64,000 nucleotides of DNA from Symsagittifera roscoffensis. Taxonomy: Eukaryota; Xenacoelomorpha; Acoela; Convolutidae. Positions 9,401 through 19,248 of the stretch are shown here, piece by piece; the stretch's first letter is position 1; every line of letters starts with the position of its first letter. A program made the position numbers and the translations under genes. The notes beneath the pieces were generated by a model. That model was not told the DNA's origin, did no database searches, and saw only the letters and a program-made list of their open reading frames with translations. The DNA is taken from assembly GCF_963678635.1 (NCBI RefSeq), contig NC_087070.1, positions 49,955,467-50,019,466 on the forward strand, written 5' to 3'.

Positions 9401-12067
9401 TAGACGATTTAATCTGCCAATTACACGTGTTACACAGAGGGGAAGCAAAACTTTGCATCACTTGAGATGCCACACAAAAACATCATTGCAAGGCTAGCAA
9501 ACAGAAAATGACAAGTAGACAAAAAAATGAACAAAAATATTGAAAAATTACATACATTGGTCTAAAAAGAGCTTCGATTTGAGACAAACACATGTCGAGA
9601 AACAAAATCGTTGGCGTCAAAATAGCGTTGAGAAAAATTCAAGGCAACAAAGCCAAAAATACTTGGACAGACGCCCGTTAAACCAAAAACGAATTTGATG
9701 GCACGAAAAACTTTTGAGCTATAAGGTTTGAAAAATCAAAATTTATACCCCCTCCTAATCTCGGAAGCACAAAAGAAATTAAAACATATTTTCCTTTCAA
9801 ACGCAATAGTAAAATTAAATTATTCAGCCGACATAATACAGGCCGAAACGTTTGGGACGAATAAAGATTTTAAACGAAAAAAAAACGACAAAAATATAGT
9901 AAGTAAATTAGATACAATCAGAGTTTTGATACGCTTAGAAATTACAGAAACAGATGAAAAAAGGCTGTTAATTATGCGAAAACTGTTTAAATCACAATAA
10001 AAGCCCGCAATGTGACAACTTAACCGACAAAAAAGTTATCAGACAAACAATCGACAGACGTTTTTTTGAGTTTGCAAGCAAACAGGTCCTGGTGTTTGTC
10101 GCTCTAGTCAAAGTGTGCAGCACACGATAGTTAATTTTGATATATAGAGGAACTAAGCCGACATTTTTATAGCCGAATACTCAAAAGCCGATTAAAAAAG
10201 TATATAAAAAACTTTTCAATGTTGTTATACGCTATTGTAGAAAATCACGTAGATAAATAATCCAAATTAAAAATTCACAAACTAAGCCGATAGCTCTCAA
10301 ATCGACAACCATGAAGCCTAAAAATTATCATTAAACATTAACGACGAAATGACCCCACGCGAAAAATCAAAATCGAAATAAAGCAGATGGCACTTTGCCT
10401 ACTATTTAGTAATGAATTTGAATTTTGAACTTAATTCAAATAAAATTTCAGACTTCTTCATGAAAAAAGTCAATACCTCCATAAAAGATGAACCCTTTTA
10501 TGAATCACACAGTACAGAAAAATACTTTGAAAAGACTTGAAACGCTATATACTAAAATCGGATATTAAAATCAATGCCTTGTTAAAATAAGGAAGAAAAC
10601 AGGAGAAACTGTGATACTACGACATACTCTGCTCTATATGCTCACCTCGACCATTCTTAAGAAGGTTGTTGTCAGTTGATTTCTGGTTGCGATGGTTTGG
10701 TAATCCCCCGCCGTGAGCTCCTGATTCGCACTTGTTTCGGACACTTAGTCCGAAGAACTTTGAGATCATGTTGTAGATCGCGCTTTGCTGGGAAGCATTG
10801 ATCGCGTTTTCAGAGTCTTGACCTAGAAAAAATTTTCATCAACACCACTAAAATTATTGCCGATACATTAACACAATGATACTCAATAATTCAAAATCGA
10901 AACTTCAAAGCGGCTATCCGAAAATTAAAGTATTTCAAGTTCACAGAAATATTTTTATTGGTGCTCTCTGCAGGATCAACCATGGGGGAGGGAGATGTCA
11001 TCCATTTCGCCGTCCCACATTGAGGAGGTGGATGACACTGTGAACCCTCCAGCCGTGACCGAAGTGGGATTCAAACGCATGACCCTCGTGATGAGCGACG
11101 TGTGCCTAACCCACTCGGCCACTGCTGCTCAGAACCACGACTACGCTGCAATATCTAGACTTGATCAGTTATTTGACAGCAGTTTTGAGGCTGAAATGTT
11201 GATGCGAATAACATAAATATAAGCGTCAATCAGGGTTATCCAAAGTCGCCCAGCAATATCACTCCCTGGCCACCCACCTGAAAAAATCCTATACCTTCCC
11301 AAAAAATTGTTCTCAAAATAGGCCTGCAGCACTAAAATATTTGGCAAAATGGGATCTTTTTATTGTTTTGAGAGAGCGCAGAAGTCAATTGCTTGGCATA
11401 GACAAGTTGAAATTTTGAAAATTTGCGAAAAACGCTCCCTCTTTCCCCTCGCGATAAATAACGCGATCTTTTAAATGCATGACTAAATAACGGAATTAAT
11501 AAGCTAGTTCAATAACCTGTTGGCATTCTATTACCCCCTCCATTACACTGAGTAGCGGTTCCATAATGATTATGTCCCTGTTGGTGCTGCATCTGCATCT
11601 GAGCTGTGACTGCCATCCCCTGTTTGGTGGGTGTGGACCCACCCACTGGCATCAACTCTCTCTGGTCACATGGCAACTGAGCCACACCCTCCTTCTCAAT
11701 TCCCAGTCTCTTGCACACTGGACTAGACATTCGCACTGTGCACCTGTGCATTGGAAAAATAGAATACGTTAGTTCAGATTCGATATTTATTTCTCTCGTT
11801 CATAGTCGCTGTGGTGGGTAAACATTATACCCCTCCCTCTCAAGAAAGAACAATAGTTTACTACAAGTTTATAACTCACAATTGAATCGTACTTTGAAAT
11901 GAATGTTTATTTATACAGAAACTCATGTATGGTGTGAAGTAATACTAGCTCACTGCTTACCTGTCGCCGGCTGAGATGGCATCGCAGCCCTTTTGAGTCT
12001 CAAAGGAACTCACATCACCCACACTACTAGTTGATATCTCCATCTCATTGTCATACGCTTCCATCAT
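3106..12067 (-). CDS. DEPDC1-like protein (C-terminal homology region only), complete gene on minus strand
   Basis: Minus-strand gene with exons 12067-11961, 11743-11517, 10822-10646, 8171-7958, two uncertain middle exons near 7045-6872 and 6600-6533, then 6121-5731 and 3408-3106 (stop). The firm exons encode about 470 residues. The last two match the conserved C-terminal half of DEPDC1 as I remember it: LLIEKSSQIFVPWASYNML, then ISVQQFHQQK, then a tail with KHPEVYGLYL, corresponding in order to ISAQEFDEQK and KEYPLIYQKRF in vertebrate DEPDC1. The first half is low-complexity: Gln/Met-rich, Asp-rich and Ser/Pro-rich. The start is ATGATG at 12067-12062, with an in-frame TAA 27 bases upstream and no AG between, so no earlier exon joins here. 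No DEP domain is therefore encoded. DEPDC1 relatives act at the cortex and spindle in mitosis. Family assignment rests on remembered sequence. Confidence 0.65.
3890..4560 (-). repeat. Inverted copy of the dispersed repeat body seen at 34.4-36.0 kb
   Basis: Read on the minus strand, this intronic stretch contains a GAGTAGCACAGAATTTTCC motif near 4520 and, near 4150-4195, the Leu-tRNA-like phrase about a GCTTACAAA block. Both are found in plus orientation at 34460-34510 and 35740-36010. It is one of the few repeat families here seen in both orientations. Confidence 0.5.
4755..5640 (+). repeat. Two tandem copies of the AAGAGTC-terminal dispersed repeat (family R1)
   Basis: Copy 1 (about 4755-5106) and copy 2 (about 5176-5640) share, in order, CCAATTTGAGAAAACTGG-like, CGCTGGGAAATCT-like, CACGTTTTTCGTGAC-like and GACCTATATAAGAGT-like blocks. 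Copy 2 ends AAGAGTA...TACTCTT. They lie in the last DEPDC1-like intron. They are non-coding. Confidence 0.75.
5731..6121 (-). CDS. DEPDC1-like gene, conserved C-terminal exon
   Basis: Encodes DPWIVIIPISTLAPDHKKS, then a helical stretch with TAFLFVTLLHYECRQRLINL, to CRSLLK before donor GTAAAT. The helices correspond to the DEPDC1 segment around its NRRKLQLL motif. The acceptor ATTTCAG lies inside a 13-base inverted repeat (see findings). Confidence 0.7.
6533..6600 (-). CDS. DEPDC1-like gene, candidate short exon before the conserved domain
   Basis: One open frame gives DIVNEVQNDSKTTSAIFSST and ends GG before a GTAGTG donor. Its phase 2 exit joins exactly to the following conserved exon (GG+G, Gly-Asp-Pro-Trp). 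The 5' limit is not resolved. Confidence 0.35.
6872..7045 (-). CDS. DEPDC1-like gene, candidate Ser/Pro-rich exon
   Basis: After a good TTTTTTTCAG acceptor the frame reads SSLSLSGSEESVNSFG, then a Ser-Pro repeat and a run of seven Asn. The composition suits the disordered linker expected here. No strong donor is visible. The listed end uses a weak CA|GTGATG, and its phase does not fit the next candidate exon, so the exon may be shorter or an exon may be missing. Confidence 0.35.
7603..7806. repeat. Foldback/MITE-like inverted-repeat element
   Basis: The left end GATCTACTTAACAATCTCC (from about 7602) and the right end GGAGATTGTTAAGTAGATTC (to about 7806) are near-perfect inverted repeats of about 19 bases. 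Two further internal partial copies occur (near 7640 and 7755). A C-run follows the left end. No reading frame was seen. Target duplications are not clear. Confidence 0.65.
7958..8171 (-). CDS. DEPDC1-like gene, coding exon 4 with a possible GC-AG donor
   Basis: Encodes GDRGMRGDDDDDNSS, then a helix-like stretch LEETLRLILDKLLQLVDLPF and FTFS. The phase-compatible donor is AAG|GCTAGT, a GC donor. A GT donor at 7953 would leave phase 0 and meet a stop at the start of the next exon as placed. The 3' limit is therefore uncertain by a few bases. Confidence 0.55.
8220..8560 (+). repeat. Single copy of a dispersed repeat with GATA microsatellite tail
   Basis: It begins with GGCCGCAAGATTTGCAACTCC-like sequence, passes CATTGCAATATATGATAT and TTCTTTCGTTAAACATGC, and ends in an imperfect (GATA)n tract at 8517-8550. 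The same order of blocks closes the tandem array at 54990-56245. Confidence 0.65.
9160..9275 (+). repeat. Short direct repeat, two copies of about 72 bases
   Basis: CAAGGCAAAGCCCTGAATATT...ATTGCACTTTAGAGCCAGT is followed by a second copy with minor changes. Both resemble the hairpin-bearing sequence at 856-900. It is probably a repeat-element end in tandem. Confidence 0.6.
10646..10822 (-). CDS. DEPDC1-like gene, coding exon 3
   Basis: Encodes QDSENAINASQQSAIYNMIS, then KFFGLSVRNKC and a Gly/Asn-rich tail ending NGR. The acceptor is TTTTCTAG and the donor GTGAGC. Phase 1 at both ends fits exons 2 and 4. Confidence 0.65.
10970..11133 (-). repeat. tRNA-derived SINE (minus strand)
   Basis: Read on the minus strand from 11133, GTGGCCGAGTGGGTTAGGC resembles a tRNA A box and D arm (Leu/Ser type), and GCGTTTGAATCCCAC resembles the B box. 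The body that follows, containing GTCATCCACCTCCTCA, recurs without the tRNA head at 18485-18575 and 25295-25385. Head-then-body order is that of a normal SINE. It lies in DEPDC1-like intron 2. Confidence 0.65.
11517..11743 (-). CDS. DEPDC1-like gene, coding exon 2
   Basis: Opens with CTVRMSSPVCKRLGIEKEG and runs through a Met/Gln/His-rich stretch to NRMPT. The acceptor is TGCACAG and the donor GTTATT. It enters in phase 2 and leaves in phase 1, consistent with both neighbours. Confidence 0.65.
11961..12067 (-). CDS. DEPDC1-like gene, coding exon 1
   Basis: Encodes MMEAYDNEMEISTSSVG and ends in SAGD plus AG of a split codon. The donor GTAAGC follows. It leaves phase 2, which matches exon 2 (AG+G = Arg). 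Confidence 0.65.
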
Positions 12068-13530
12068 ACAATATGCAGTGACAACAAGTTACCATCTGAT
12101 ATAAAACTTCACCTTGTCTAAAAGCTACAAAGGAATTGGTCGGCTCAATTCCGGCTGATATAACAAAAACAAATCTGAAACGACGGAACAAATACAATAA
12201 CGCCAAATTACCTTATAGCTCTAACATCTTAAGTAGCACCGACACTACATTTAAACGACACAAAATCTTAGAGCTCAGTTACCTGCACTATTACAGCTAA
12301 ATACAGCTAAATTTTCAAGTAAACTGAAAGAGCACGCTCAAGACTAGCCCGATAAAAATAAGCAGATATACGATAGAAGAGAAAAACATTTTAAAAGCCG
12401 AAATTTCCGTGGCCAAGAACACTATTGCCGACTCGAACACTAGGCCTTTTTCAAAATGATAAACAGGATGTTGTCCTGAACAAAGTCGATGTCTCCATCT
12501 GATAATGATTGCTTATCGCATGCTACAAAATTTAGACTCGCCAAATGTCTTTGTAGACAAAAAAAAAATTGTCAGGTCAAAATTGAAAAATAAAAAATTA
12601 GTTTTGAAAAATAGTTGCTAGAAACTAAGTCCAAACAAAGTAACCGCAAGCCATGGCGCCCAAAAGTGAAAACTACTCCAATTTTATCAACTTTTGGTGT
12701 TTGAAACTCAAAAATGTGAATTGTAATTACACTGCTGGAGATTGAATAAAAAAACTATAATTAAAGGATGCAACAAATTTAAAAGGAAAAAACAACAAGA
12801 ACAACTAAATTGAGATTCTGAAAACATGAATTCTCAAAATCTTCCTAAATCCCAATTTCTAACTCGAAACTTTTATCCTTTCGAAAAACTATAGTCTTGA
12901 CAAAACTGAAACCAATATAAAAAAAAATCTGCTGATAGAGAACGGATCAAATTTGTACCAATAAAAATGCGCATAAAATGCGCATAAGAATGTCAAAAAT
13001 GGCATGCTATCAAGAAGTAACGAGCAAAATCGAACAAAGCTAACATTGTGACAGGGTCAAAACGGCGCAAAAAACAAACTTTCTAGTTTTTCAGCGACAG
13101 CCAGATAGTTTGTTTTAAAGTTGTCGAACTATAATGTCAGAGTTTAATTAAGATTAAATGATGACCAGAGCTTGATCGAATAAAAAAACAGGTCAAATTA
13201 GGACAGATATTAGGCCGACACCCAAAAAGCTGAAAATTAAACGAAAGTACCTGAAAGCACCAAGAAACCGCACATTGCAAGGTCTTGCATGTACCGCCTA
13301 TATAGCAAGCATGTACGAGCTTTATATACTTGGTTCATTTAGGTGGTACATGAGTAACATTCTCATATACATTTTTGGTCATTCTTTAAACTAAGATATT
13401 TTCAGGAAAGCAGTCTAGTACCCGTTTGTAACACCTAGGATTAACGCAGGGGTGAAAACAACCTAGTTTGACATTTTTTGAGTTAAAGCATAATTTAAGG
13501 ATTAACACAGAGGCGAAGCTGCGCTTCGCA
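12068..13530. other. Upstream region of the DEPDC1-like gene, no gene seen
   Basis: AT-rich sequence with many GCCGA-containing phrases. The left-end hairpin of a repeat element lies at 13505-13529. It presumably includes the DEPDC1-like promoter and 5' UTR, but no site can be supported from sequence alone. Confidence 0.5.
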
Positions 13531-14165
13531 AACACTAGCTAGAAAAGGATAAAAAAGGGCTCATAAAGTTGAATAAGAAAACAAAAAGTATAAATAATCG
13601 TTGAAAATTAAACTTTTGCTGTCGCGGTACTCGATGTTACAACCAGGACATTTAGAGTCCCCTGTCCTCGCATTTCCGCCACAGGTACTTGACAATTTAT
13701 TAACACTCTCTCAGAATAAAAGAGCTACATATGCTAATAAATTATGAACAAAAGAGCTACATATGCGATCCAGCTAAAAATATACCAAATACAAATAGAC
13801 ATGTAACAAATTGGAATATAACAAAATAAACGAATATACACTAAATTTGCATGTAATAAATTGGAAAGCAAAAAGGCAAACTATGTATAAATTATGCACT
13901 TCAAAAATATTGCGAGATACATTGAGTTGGAAAATTTCTGAAATCAAAATTTTATTACTGTACTGTTATTTGAAACAAAAAGCTATTTCCGATTCATTTG
14001 ATGAACAAAAATTTCATCAACTGTGTTAACTTTTTACTAATCGAATGTCAAAGCACATGCTATCAAAAAGCCGTAAAGGTGCCACTATAATTGGCACCAA
14101 AGTTGGCGACTTAGACTGGAAACAAAAGAATAGTCGTACCAATAATACACTGCTCACTAAAGCTC
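13505..14165 (+). mobile_element. Hairpin-ended non-coding element (family H), copy at 13.5 kb
   Basis: The left end is ACACAGAG followed by the perfect hairpin GCGAAGC-TGC-GCTTCGC at 13513-13529. The interior includes CAAAGCACATGCTATC and the right part has the conserved GGCGACTTAG...TAGTCGTA phrase followed by ATACACTGC. A related interior is found at 27173-27778, 29341-30003 and 53400-53845. No open frame is long enough to encode a transposase, so it is non-autonomous. Confidence 0.6.
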
Positions 14166-14569
14166 GAATGTCCCATAAAATTTGAAATGCAATTGTAAAA
14201 GCAAACCAGCACTTGGAACTAAAAACTGCAGTTCAATTTTTCGAACCATTTTCATTCTCAACTAAATTATTTTCACTACATTCAGTACTCAACAATTGAT
14301 ACTGGTTTAGCGACTTAAGTTCTTTTCGGTAAAAATTTCACCGTTTTAATGAACGCTAGGGTTTGATATGTTTTCGAACCATTTTCATTTTAAACCAAAT
14401 TTATTTTCACTACATTCAGTTGTAAAAATTGATAATGGTTTAGCGACTTGTTCTTTTCGCCAGAAATTTCACCATTTTATTAAATGTTAGGGCTTTGGTA
14501 TGTTTTCATATATATTTTGATCAATGGTGTTTTTTTAATCGTTTCTACTTCAACAGGATGTCATTCTCC

Positions 14570-16540
14570 AAACCACAAACAAAACTTAAGCGACCAAGTG
14601 GTCCATTAAGTTTTGATGTGGAGAAAGGCTGCTTAATGTAAAATGAATTTTTATTCATTAAATGCTATCGTACAAGATTATTTAATTAAATTATTCCAAT
14701 TTTTGGAGGACAAGGTGGGTTAAAAAGATAAGTTGGTTAAAACATAGCAAACAGACAGTTGGAAAGGAGTCAATGAACGCAAGTAAACATAAAAAATTTT
14801 AGAATTCAACGAAAAAAAATTATTGTAAGCTCTCCGAAATTCAAGAACAATTCATGATTGACTTTTTTGAAAAATTTAACCCAATGTGAGAAAACTGGAT
14901 CAATAGGTAAAATTTTTGTTTCGCTGGGAAGTTCAATAATTTATTTCCGCTTTTGGAACTAGAAGTCCAGCGTTTTTCGTGACCTTTACACTATCGCTGT
15001 TCGATAGTGGAGTTTGCTTTCCTTTCAACGGTTAAATTAAACGTCAAAGAAAAAATCAAAGTCAAATCGCCAAAAAGTAAATTTGAAACTGAGCCTAAAG
15101 AAAATCATCGCGACCTATAAGAAAGTTTGAAACATGTTCATTAACTCTTAATAATTATTTGCAAAAACAAGACTAAAAACGCAAATGAGCATAAAATTCC
15201 CTGATTGGCTTTAAATTAGGCGATTTTGAACTCGACAAAAAGGTGTCAGGACTATTTGCCCCAAGTCAATTGCCCCAAGTCAATTGTCCCTATGCCAACT
15301 TGTCCTATACTAACTTGCCCTACATGGCAACTTGTCCTATGCCAACTTGACCCACATGAGATTTTGTCCTATGCCGTTTTGTCCCATACTTAACACTTTT
15401 ACTTGATTCTTTGATGTTCAAATTGAGGACCAGCAAGTGCTAATTAGCTAACTTTCCTCGCTAGTCAGAACAATAGAATAGTTAACAAACAATGAGAAAA
15501 CATTTTCGGAACAAAAAAAAATTGAAAGCAAAGGCAAGGACAATGTCAACATGGAGCTCTAAACCACAAACAAAACTTAAGCGACCAAGTGTCCATTAAG
15601 TTTTGATGTGGAGAAATGCTGCTTAATGTAAAATGAATTTTTATTCATTAAATGCTATCGTACAAGATTATTTAATTAAATTATTCCAAGTTTTGGAGGA
15701 CAAAGTGGGTTAAAAAGATAAGTTGGTTAAAACATAGCAAACAGACAGTTGGAAAGGAGTCAATGAACGCAAGTAAACATAAAAAATTTTAGAATTCAAC
15801 GAAAAAAAATTTATTTTAAGCTCTCCGAAATTCAAGAACAATTCATGATTGACTTTTTTGAAAAATTTAACCCAATGTGAGAAAACTGGATCAATAGGTA
15901 AAATTTTTGTTTCGCTGGGAAGTTCAATAATTTATTTCCGCTTTTGGAACTAGAAGTCCAGCGTTTTTCGTGACCTTTACACTATCGCTGTTCGATAGTG
16001 GAGTTTGCTTTCCTTTCAACGGTTAAATTAAACGTCAAAGAAAAAATCAAAGTCAAATCGCCAAAAAGTAAATTTGAGACTGAGCCTAAAGAAAATCATC
16101 GCGACCTATAAGAAAGTTTGAAACATGTTCATTAACTCATAATAATTATTTGCAAAAACAAGACTAAAAACGCAAATGAGCATAAAATTCCCTGATTGGC
16201 TTTAAATTAGGCGATTTTGAACTCGGCAAAAAGGTGTCAGGACTATTTGCCCCAAGTCAATTGCCCCTATGCCAACTTGTCCTATACTAACTTGCCCTAC
16301 ATGGCAACTTGTCCTATGCCAACTTGACCCACATGAGATTTTGTCCTATGCCGTTTTGTCCCATACTTAACACTTCTACTTGATTCTTTGATGTTCAAAT
16401 TGAGGACCAGCAAGTGCTAATTAGCTAACTTTCCTCGCTAGTCAGATCAAAAGAATAGTCAACAAACAATGAGAAAACATTTTCGGAACAAAAAAAAATT
16501 GAAAGCAAAGGCAAGGACAATGTCAACATGGAGCTCTAAA
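14570..16540 (+). repeat. Nested tandem pair, unit 991 bp (copy A)
   Basis: Unit 1 is 14570-15560 and unit 2 is 15561-16540. Each starts with an inverted repeat (CCACAAACAAAACTTAA...TTAAGTTTTGATGTGG), then has an R1-like body and a TTGTCC minisatellite. The pair also exists in copy B (21402-23373), so it predates the 6.8-kb duplication. Confidence 0.9.
15256..15394 (+). repeat. TTGTCCTATGCCAAC minisatellite
   Basis: Two TTGCCCCAAGTCAA units are followed by about seven 15-17 base units of consensus TTGTCCYATGCCAAC. The same array appears at about 16247-16373, 22088-22226 and 23080-23206 through the nested and large duplications. Confidence 0.8.
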
Positions 16541-16611
16541 CTATCAGTAAAAACTATTAAAAAATGGAAAAAAATTAAAGGAAGTCAAATATTTGAAAAT
16601 TCGAACTCAGA

Positions 16612-16672
16612 ACCAAGTTAACATCCTCCCCCTAAACGGATGGGGGGGGGGTGGATGTTGAGTAACTTGGTC
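16612..16672. repeat. Short palindromic element (ACCAAGTTAACATCC / GGATGTTGAGTAACTTGGT)
   Basis: AACCAAGTTAACATCCTCC and GTGGATGTTGAGTAACTTGG are imperfect inverted repeats around a G-run. The duplicated copy is at about 23445-23506. The ends resemble the 7603-7806 element (CTTAACAATCTCC). Confidence 0.55.
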
Positions 16673-16925
16673 CAACTTTGGCATTAGAAACCGGACCTCG
16701 TGTTCAGTGCCTTCGCACTTGCTTTGCAACTCTGTCAAAGACTTTCCTGGACTAATGGAATAGTTTCATAAGCAATAGTTTCAAAGAACAAACAAATCGA
16801 AAAGCTTTTCAATTTTTTTTTCAAAACAATCAACTTTGATAGAAGAATAAATAAATCACGCAATAAACGCTTTTAAAATCAGGATTTTTTCATGATTAAA
16901 ACTGATATGATTCAAAATGAAAAAA

Positions 16926-17201
16926 TCAACCAATATATTCTTTCGAACGGTGTAGAAAACACTTTAGACCGGAATGCCAGATTGAGAGGAACGTTTCAAA
17001 GAAGGAAAGTTGCGCATCACGTTGCTCGTAAGTGACCGTGTAATGCCATGGTTTACTTTCGCTTCTTTGTTTTTTCCAGTTGCGCAGTACCAAATGTGCT
17101 AATATCTCAAAATCGAAATAACGATACAACTGGAAATGAATAGAAAAACGAGTAAGTAACACATAACTATCAAACAGTAAGAAAAGAGTCAATGAACGCA
17201 A
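16926..17201 (-). other. Unassigned ORF in duplicated block (copy A), possible exon
   Basis: The 91-residue frame includes YRYFDFEILAHLVLRNWKKQ, then SKPWHYTVTYEQRDAQLSFF, and ends SKEYIG-stop. The amino-acid mix is more protein-like than its surroundings. A TTTCCAG acceptor precedes LYRYFDF. Copy B (23759-24034) differs by two residues. I do not recognise it. It may be an exon of an unknown minus-strand gene, a repeat relic or chance. Confidence 0.25.
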
Positions 17202-18484
17202 GAAAACAGAATAAAAAAAGAATTTGGTTTTTTTTTGAAAAAATATTAACTTTTAAATTACGAAGAAAAAATAGATGATCGTTAAACTCTTTGAATTTCT
17301 AGAACAATTTATGATTGATGTTTTTTTTTGATAAAACTAACCCATTATGAGAAAACTGAATCAAAAGGCAAATTTTTTATTTGGCTTGTAAATCTGAAAC
17401 TTAAATTTCATTTTCGAAACAAGAAGTCGATCACGTTTTTCGGCAAATTTTATAATTTTTCGTGAGAAAAACGAACAGAGCCAACTGACAGCTGGAAAAG
17501 AGTCAAGGAAAGCAAGGAAACAGAAAAAACTACTAACTTGTTTTTCGAAAAAATCTCAAAATTTGAATTTCAAAGAAAACACATAGATGCCCGCAAAGCT
17601 ATCTGAATTTCTAGAATATTTCATGATAGAAACTTTTTTGATAAAGTAAGCCCAATTTGAAAAAAAAAACTGTTTTAATAGGTAAAGTTTTAGTTCGGCT
17701 AATTTAATTTGAAAATTAAATACCACATTCGAAATCAGAAGTCGATCACGCTTTTCCGTTTTACTGTTGGATCATATCGGATTTGGCCTTTTTTAACGAA
17801 GGAAATGAGCTGAATTTCAAGAAAAATTAGAAGTTAAACCGCGAAAATCAAATTTGATCGTGAACAAATTTTGAGACTTTTCCTGAAAAAAAAAACAAAA
17901 AAATCATTACGACCCATATAAGAGTCTGAACTACGTTCATCGCCTCTTTAAACATCATCACGACCTATATAAGAGTCTGAACTACGTGCATCGACTCTAA
18001 ATAAGCCGATGGAAATAAACCGGACAACAATAAGCTGATAATTAACCGAATAATTCTGACAACGCCAAAAAGCATTCACTGCAAAATCTTGCATGTTCCG
18101 GCTACATAGCAAGACCGCACGCGCCCTTTATATGTGGTACATGAGCCAATTTACCTTTTTTTCAGATTGGAAAATCGCTCAGAGATAGTTTGATACACGT
18201 CAAATTATCTTAATAAAATCCGCGTTTTTCTATTTTGTGTCAAGATTGAGCTCAATCTTAGTTTCATGCATTGAAAAAAGTGGCTTCGTTCGAGCAATAG
18301 ATTTCTTCGAAGTTGGCTTTCACATTGAAGATTGCAACTACAAACTGCAACAACATTCAGAAATTTCTCGAAAATCACCTACCGCGCATAATAAATTTTG
18401 ACATAATAGTCTTTGTACTGATCCAAAAGAGCTGGAAAAATATATTTGGCCTGACAACAATTAAATTTGAAATTTGGCCTTACT

Positions 18485-18575
18485 TGGGGAGGGGGACTGT
18501 CATTCATTTGCTGATGCCGTTCCCACCTTGAGGAGGCAGATGACATTGAGATTCCTCCAACCGGTACCATTCGAT
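18485..18575 (-). repeat. 5'-truncated SINE body
   Basis: On the minus strand, CAATGTCATCTGCCTCCTCA and neighbouring sequence match the body of the SINE at 10970-11060, without the tRNA-like head. The duplicated copy is at 25295-25385. Confidence 0.55.
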
Positions 18576-18828
18576 TTTCATCTCCATCGTCAGTTTTATA
18601 TAGTCCATCATAGTTCAATATTCAATTTCATTTAAAAACAAGTATTTTAACGGCTTTAAATTTTTCGAACTAGTTTCAGAACATTGCATTGAATTAAATT
18701 GTCAGCAAATTCAGCACAATGTATATGTATTAATACATAGCACAAATTCATGTTGATATAACTACCAAAAGAATGAAAAGAGAAGTTTGAGTTGAGAAAA
18801 CATTTCATGAATGCATGACATATGGCAT

Positions 18829-19248
18829 CTACATGTTGTATGTCGAACCTGTGTGAACTTCGTTCATGTTTTTCATGTGTAACTTCATGTGAAATCCTTC
18901 TTTTTCATATCGCCACTTCATTCGATCACTTCTCACACGCATTCCCAGGCGGCTAATTTTCTCATTATCAGAGGCGATTTCTTCCCATTTGATGAAAATC
19001 GACTGATACATTGAGATAATTCAGCGTTTATGTCGTATAGGCTTGTACAAAGCAACGAACCAATTTTCACTCTCTAAACTTTTCGACCGGCGTTTTTTTG
19101 CTTTCAATCTCTCGACCAAATCGGCAGGAAACGATCGATTTGTGTACTGGTATTCATTTCTTTTCCGTTTAACACCGGTCGCTAATACAATCACCAAGCA
19201 AATATGAACATGGATCATCGCATAGTAACATTTCAAACAGCGTTTCAT
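18829..19248 (-). other. Two adjacent small ORFs, candidate small secreted protein (copy A)
   Basis: The frame at 19248-19021 reads MKRCLKCYY, then a hydrophobic stretch AMIHVHICLVIVLATG that could be a signal peptide, then KRKR, KKRR and a C-terminal WFVALYKPIRHKR. After its stop, another frame (19011-18829) reads MYQSIFIKWEEIASDNEK and MRVRSDRMKWRYEKEG. It lies about 800 bases past the transportin stop of copy A. The layout resembles a small secreted precursor with dibasic sites, but no homologue is recognised and it could be transportin 3' UTR or chance. Copy B (25639-26058) has one change, K to E. Confidence 0.25.

Noticed and set aside
11026-11133. Functional tRNA-Ser or tRNA-Leu gene
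   Set aside because: A and B boxes are present but the T stem does not pair and a SINE body follows, so it is called a SINE.
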